Origin: an uncultured Selenomonadaceae bacterium
GTDB taxonomy: Bacteria; Bacillota; Negativicutes; Selenomonadales; Selenomonadaceae
Assembly: GCA_902782705.1 (NCBI GenBank)
Contig: CACZOL010000213.1
Coordinates: 1-9,829, forward strand
Length of the DNA: 9,829 bases
Direction: 5' to 3'
Below, one piece after another: positions 7,205 through 9,829 of the stretch (its first letter is position 1; the number at the start of each line of letters is the position of its first letter). The notes under the pieces were generated by a model. That model worked only from the letters and a program-made list of their open reading frames with translations. It ran no database searches and was not told the origin of the DNA. The translations under genes and the position numbers were made by a program.

Positions 7205-8158
7205 CTAAAACATATTATGTCGCCAGAGCACATAGGCCGAGGCCAAAGCCACTCCTCCGGAAAGCAGGGCGAGAAAACCAAACGCGGTGCCTTGTTCCGC
7301 GAAGGGAACGGGGACGTTCATACCGAAAAAGCTCGATATTACCGTAGGAATCGCAAGGATGATCGTCATAGCCGCGAGGAATTTCATGACGCGGTTCTGA
7401 TCGTTGGAAATAATCGAGGAAAACGTATCCGCGAGGCGTGAAAGGATTTGGCTGTACATTTCCACCATTTCCCGCGCCTGCTTGTTCTCGATGATGACGT
7501 CTTCCAAAAGGTCTTCGTCTTCCTCGTACATCTTGAACATCGGCTCCAAAGAATGATTGGAACGCAGACGCAGGAGCTTGTCGAGCACCGCGCCGTCCGA
7601 GCGGAGCGCCGCATTGAAATAGGTGAGGCCTTTTTGCAGTTCCAGAAGACGCAGGATGTCTTCGTTCCGCATGGCGTCCCTGAGCGTCAATTCGATTTCG
7701 TCGGAAAGTTTGCTGATCTGGCGCAGATAGCGCAGATAGAAAGTCGCTGATTTGTAAAGGATCTGGAACAGGAATCGCGTCTTTTTGAACGTGCGGAACA
7801 GCTTTGCCGTCTGTTCGTTGAATTCCGAGAGGACGGGCGTTTCCTCCAAGCTGACGGTGATAATGTGTTCCGCAGTCAGAATGATGGAAAGCGGCAGCGT
7901 GTCGTAGCTGCCTTGTCCGCGCATGACAGGCACGTTCGTCAAAATGAGGATCGCGTTGTCCTCGACGTCGGTATGCGATCGCTCCTCGTCGTCAAGCGCC
8001 GACCGCAGGAAGTCCATTTCGACCTCGGTTCGTTCGGCGACGACTTTCAGCTCGTAAGGGGTGGGATCGACGATATTGATCCATGCGCCTTTTTCGAGCG
8101 TCTTCAGCGAGAGCTCCTGCAAAGGGCCGGAGTCGAGAGATTTGTAAATCTTGAGCAT
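7205..8158 (-). CDS. corA: CorA-family divalent cation transporter
   Basis: CorA proteins are pentameric inner-membrane channels that take up Mg2+ and sometimes Co2+ or Ni2+. The 317-residue product has the standard plan: a large cytoplasmic alpha/beta and long-helix domain (about 1-255), then two C-terminal membrane segments. The first ends in the selectivity motif FGMN, and the second reads FGFLALLSGGVALASAYVLW and ends in a short basic tail. The loop after GMN (VPVPFAEQ) is a common variant with an acidic residue. The start is ATG 8158, as AAAGGAG ends 9 nt upstream; the ATG at 8164 would be only 3 nt from it. The cation specificity cannot be told from the sequence, and paralogues also act as efflux or Zn2+ carriers. 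A hairpin right after the stop (7180-7205) has no T run. Confidence 0.92.
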   Translation of the reverse strand: MLKIYKSLDSGPLQELSLKTLEKGAWINIVDPTPYELKVVAERTEVEMDFLRSALDDEERSHTDVEDNAILILTNVPVMRGQGSYDTLPLSIILTAEHIITVSLEETPVLSEFNEQTAKLFRTFKKTRFLFQILYKSATFYLRYLRQISKLSDEIELTLRDAMRNEDILRLLELQKGLTYFNAALRSDGAVLDKLLRLRSNHSLEPMFKMYEEDEDLLEDVIIENKQAREMVEMYSQILSRLADTFSSIISNDQNRVMKFLAAMTIILAIPTVISSFFGMNVPVPFAEQGTAFGFLALLSGGVALASAYVLWRHNMF

Positions 8159-8189
8159 AGGCATACGCTCCTTTCGCGCAGGAAGAGAG

Positions 8190-8238
8190 CGCCCATGCGT
8201 CAACGTCAGACGAGGCGAATGGGCGGGCGTGTTCCCGC
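8190..8238 (-). promoter_or_regulatory. Overlapping alternative hairpins in the corA leader
   Basis: In the presumed corA leader two stems compete. The first transcribed pairs 8234-8238 with 8223-8227 (GCGGG / CCCGC, 6-nt loop). The second pairs 8219-8225 with 8190-8196 (CGCCCAT / ATGGGCG) and holds an inner CGTC / GACG stem. They share 8223-8225, so both cannot form fully. Closer to the gene, CGCTC can pair with the GAGCG that ends the ribosome binding site. This could be a control element. I do not recognise an M-box or another known riboswitch in it. Confidence 0.3.
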
Positions 8239-8328
8239 ATGGATTTTAAGAGATAATCGACATGACCCGGGATGATCGCCGTCCATTTTCCTCACCGTCC
8301 TTTTCTTCTTCGTATGATTCCCTACCGT

Positions 8329-8358
8329 ATATTACTCCCAACGGGCGGACTTCGTCAA
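8329..8358 (-). promoter_or_regulatory. Probable corA promoter
   Basis: On the minus strand TTGACG (8358-8353, five of six consensus) is followed after 18 bp by TAATAT (8334-8329, four of six). Transcription would start near 8322, giving a leader of about 160 nt before the corA start. It is oriented away from the promoter region of the solute-binding protein gene. Confidence 0.5.
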
Positions 8359-8391
8359 TAACCACCGGCGGAATATATTCGATAAAAAAAT

Positions 8392-8416
8392 TTTAAATTA
8401 CATGTTGTAATTTAAA
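8392..8416. promoter_or_regulatory. 25-bp perfect palindrome, candidate TetR operator
   Basis: Arms TTTAAATTACA (8392-8402) and TGTAATTTAAA (8406-8416) are perfect inverted repeats around a 3-base centre TGT. The palindrome lies in an AT-rich patch, overlaps the possible -35 of the solute-binding protein gene, and is upstream of an operon that encodes a TetR regulator. TetR proteins bind palindromes of this sort as dimers. A further copy of the half-site TGTAATTTA is at 8455-8463. It lacks the GC-rich stem and T run of a terminator. Confidence 0.6.
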
Positions 8417-8431
8417 TCGAGATGTGATAGT
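8405..8431 (+). promoter_or_regulatory. Possible promoter of the solute-binding protein/TetR operon
   Basis: TTGTAA (8405-8410) lies 15 bp before GATAGT (8426-8431), which is preceded by TG at 8423-8424, making an extended -10 form. Both hexamers match consensus only in part and the spacer is short, so this is tentative; GATAAA at 8441-8446 is another -10 candidate. The -35 would sit inside the right arm of the palindrome, which suits repression. Confidence 0.35.
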
Positions 8432-8492
8432 ATGTGATTAGATAAATGACAATGTGTAATTTATGTGCAAGAGGGAAAAGGAGGTAAACGTC

Positions 8493-9290
8493 ATGAAAAG
8501 AATTATGAGCGTTGTGTTGGCAGTTGTTTGTCTGCTTGCGATTACAGGATTCGGCGGCAGAGCGAATCAGGCTGACGGATTTACCGGGAAGGAAGCCCCG
8601 ACGGAAAAGGTGCTGCGTGTGGGCACTGCATCCAACAATCCGCCGTTTGCGTATTATCAACCGGCAACCGACACGCATATCGGCTTTGACATCGAGCTGA
8701 TACGAGGACTGAGCAGAGAGATGGGCTACGACAAGGTGGAATTCGTGAACACGGACTTCAACCAGTTGCTGCCGTCCCTGCAGGAAGGAAACGTGGATGC
8801 GGTCATTGCCTGTATGACTGTTACGGATGAGCGCAGGGAAGCGGTTGATTTCACGGCGTCTTATCTTGAAGGCGTGAGGGCTGTCGCAGTCGCTCCTTAC
8901 GGAACGGAATCCGGCGGCGCAGACGTCATGAAGGGAAAACGCATTGCCGTTGAGGCCGGCAGCGTCCACGCGGACCAGGCGAAACAGTATTCCGAGACGG
9001 TCATCGAATGCGGCAGCGCGGAAGAAGCGTTGAAGCTGGTCTTGGACAAACAGGCAGACTTTGCCGTCATGGATAACTATACCGCCCGTTTCTTCGTCAG
9101 CCACTTCTATACAGACAAGCTGACCATGATGGCAGGCTTCTCCGGCGGCACGAATGACGGCGTCGGGATCGCCGTTGCCAAGGGAAATCAGGAAATGCTT
9201 GACAAGCTGAATGCGGCGCTGCAAAATTATCGTGACACGGCGGCATATTACCAGATAAAAACATCCTATTTCGGCAGGCTGGAGGTATGA
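8493..9290 (+). CDS. Polar amino acid type ABC transporter substrate-binding protein, lipobox Cys missing
   Basis: A 265-residue extracytoplasmic solute-binding protein of family 3 (SBP_bac_3), the kind that delivers amino acids or similar small polar solutes to an ABC importer. It shows VLRVGTASNNPPFAY, GFDIELIRGLSREMG, LLPSLQEGNVDAVIACMTVTDERR with VDFTASY, a hinge-like KGKRIAVEAGS and AVMDNY, all in family order. The N-terminus is a signal sequence (KR, then MSVVLAVVCLLAITG), but at the lipid-attachment position the residue is Phe20 (TTC) where lipoproteins have Cys. The start is ATG 8493, with a near-perfect AAGGAGGT 7 nt upstream; an in-frame ATG at 8463 has no such site. No permease or ATPase gene is within the window. 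The substrate is not predictable here. It overlaps the TetR gene by ATGA. Confidence 0.9.
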   Translation: MKRIMSVVLAVVCLLAITGFGGRANQADGFTGKEAPTEKVLRVGTASNNPPFAYYQPATDTHIGFDIELIRGLSREMGYDKVEFVNTDFNQLLPSLQEGNVDAVIACMTVTDERREAVDFTASYLEGVRAVAVAPYGTESGGADVMKGKRIAVEAGSVHADQAKQYSETVIECGSAEEALKLVLDKQADFAVMDNYTARFFVSHFYTDKLTMMAGFSGGTNDGVGIAVAKGNQEMLDKLNAALQNYRDTAAYYQIKTSYFGRLEV

Positions 9291-9829
9291 GCTTGAAAAA
9301 AGGCGCGAGTTTTATTCGGGCGCGGGGAGAAGAGCAGAAAAAAATCAGGAGACAGCAGATCATAGACGCCGCGGCGTCTCTGTACGCAGAAGTGGGCTAT
9401 GATAAAGTCACGTTCTCCAAAATCGGCAGGAAGGTCAACTTTACCCGTCTGAATCTATACAACTACTACCAATGCAAGGAAGACATCTTCCTTACGCTGC
9501 TCCTGCAGGATCGGTGGAATACGCTGGAAGACGCAAAAAACTCCTTCTCGGGAGCGGTGACAGACAGGGACGCATTCTGCCATGCTTGGGCGGAAATGCT
9601 GCTGCGCCACCAGCGGATGATGGCCCTGTTCAGCATCGCGAACACGGTGATACTGAAAGACGCGTCCTCGGAGACGCACAAGCGTTTCCGATTGGAAATC
9701 AGCCAGATCTCCGACGAACTTGTCAAGCTGGTACAGGAGTTATTTCCGGCATTTACTCCGAAACAGGCCGCTTTTTTCGTGGAATCCGAAAGCAGCTACG
9801 CCATGACGCTTTATCCCGCAAGTCTCGAA
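9287..9829 (+). CDS. TetR-family transcriptional regulator, 3' end outside the window
   Basis: An open frame of 181 codons runs off the window end. After a basic N-terminus it has a TetR DNA-binding domain: IIDAAASLYAEVGYDKVTFSKIG, then a recognition helix region NFTRLNLYNYYQCKEDIF, all within about residues 25-70. The rest is helical, as expected for the ligand and dimer domain, and most of the usual 190-220 residues are present. The ATG at 9287 overlaps the preceding stop (ATGA), but GGAGG at 9281-9285 is only 1 nt away from it. A TTG at 9293, in frame and 7 nt from GGAGG, may be the true start. Sharing an operon with the solute-binding protein and lying behind a palindrome suggests that it controls its own operon. 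The ligand is unknown. Confidence 0.85.
   Translation, partial: MSLKKGASFIRARGEEQKKIRRQQIIDAAASLYAEVGYDKVTFSKIGRKVNFTRLNLYNYYQCKEDIFLTLLLQDRWNTLEDAKNSFSGAVTDRDAFCHAWAEMLLRHQRMMALFSIANTVILKDASSETHKRFRLEISQISDELVKLVQELFPAFTPKQAAFFVESESSYAMTLYPASLE

Noticed and set aside
7180..7205. Hairpin GGAACC / GGTTCC right after the corA stop as a terminator
   Set aside because: No T run follows on the minus strand, and a same-strand gene with a ribosome binding site begins just beyond. It may be an RNA-processing or stabilising stem.
7992..8240. Minus-strand frame in the corA leader as a leader peptide
   Set aside because: It has no ribosome binding site and runs 167 bases into corA in another frame. 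corA leader peptides exist in Salmonella, but nothing here favours this frame over chance.
8159..8322. M-box or other known riboswitch upstream of corA
   Set aside because: The conserved blocks of the M-box and of the c-di-AMP and Mn2+ riboswitches could not be recognised by eye. A covariance-model search would settle it.

Overview
This window looks like chromosomal DNA of a GC-rich Firmicute, most likely Negativicutes (Selenomonas-like). The basis is the smc-ftsY gene order, strong AGGAGG-type ribosome binding sites, UUG starts, and the style of the SMC and FtsY proteins. The lineage call is an inference; no search was run.

Layout. (1) 1-114: an extended -10 promoter and a tRNA-Arg(CCU) gene with an encoded CCA end. 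(2) 115-217: hairpins ending in a T run, then the start of smc. (3) 218-6623, plus strand: a tight run of five genes: smc (chromosome condensation ATPase), ftsY (signal recognition particle receptor GTPase), thiM (hydroxyethylthiazole kinase), a small MTH1187/YkoF-type thiamine-binding protein, and thiE (thiamine-phosphate synthase). ftsY/thiM and the small gene/thiE overlap by ATGA. The last three form a thiamine salvage cassette attached to a housekeeping operon, with no room for a TPP riboswitch in front of it. (4) 6630-6850, minus strand: a lone, short Phd/YefM-type antitoxin gene with a palindrome in its leader and no toxin beside it. (5) 6881-6915: a strong hairpin terminator that can work on both strands. 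(6) 6931-8358, minus strand: a CorA-type divalent cation transporter followed by a 76-residue protein of unknown function, with a promoter and a roughly 160-nt structured leader in front of corA. (7) 8371-9829, plus strand: an AT-rich regulatory patch with a 25-bp palindrome, then a polar amino acid type solute-binding protein whose lipobox cysteine is Phe, overlapping a TetR-family regulator cut off by the window end.

How it fits together. The left two thirds are housekeeping plus vitamin salvage. The right third is accessory: a divergent promoter region serves corA on one side and a solute-binding protein/TetR pair on the other. The palindrome over the presumed promoter of the pair is a good candidate operator for the TetR protein. 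The most noteworthy items are the lost lipobox cysteine, the binding protein/TetR pair with its palindrome, the orphan short antitoxin opposite the likely 3' end of the thiamine operon, and the thiamine cassette without its own visible control element.
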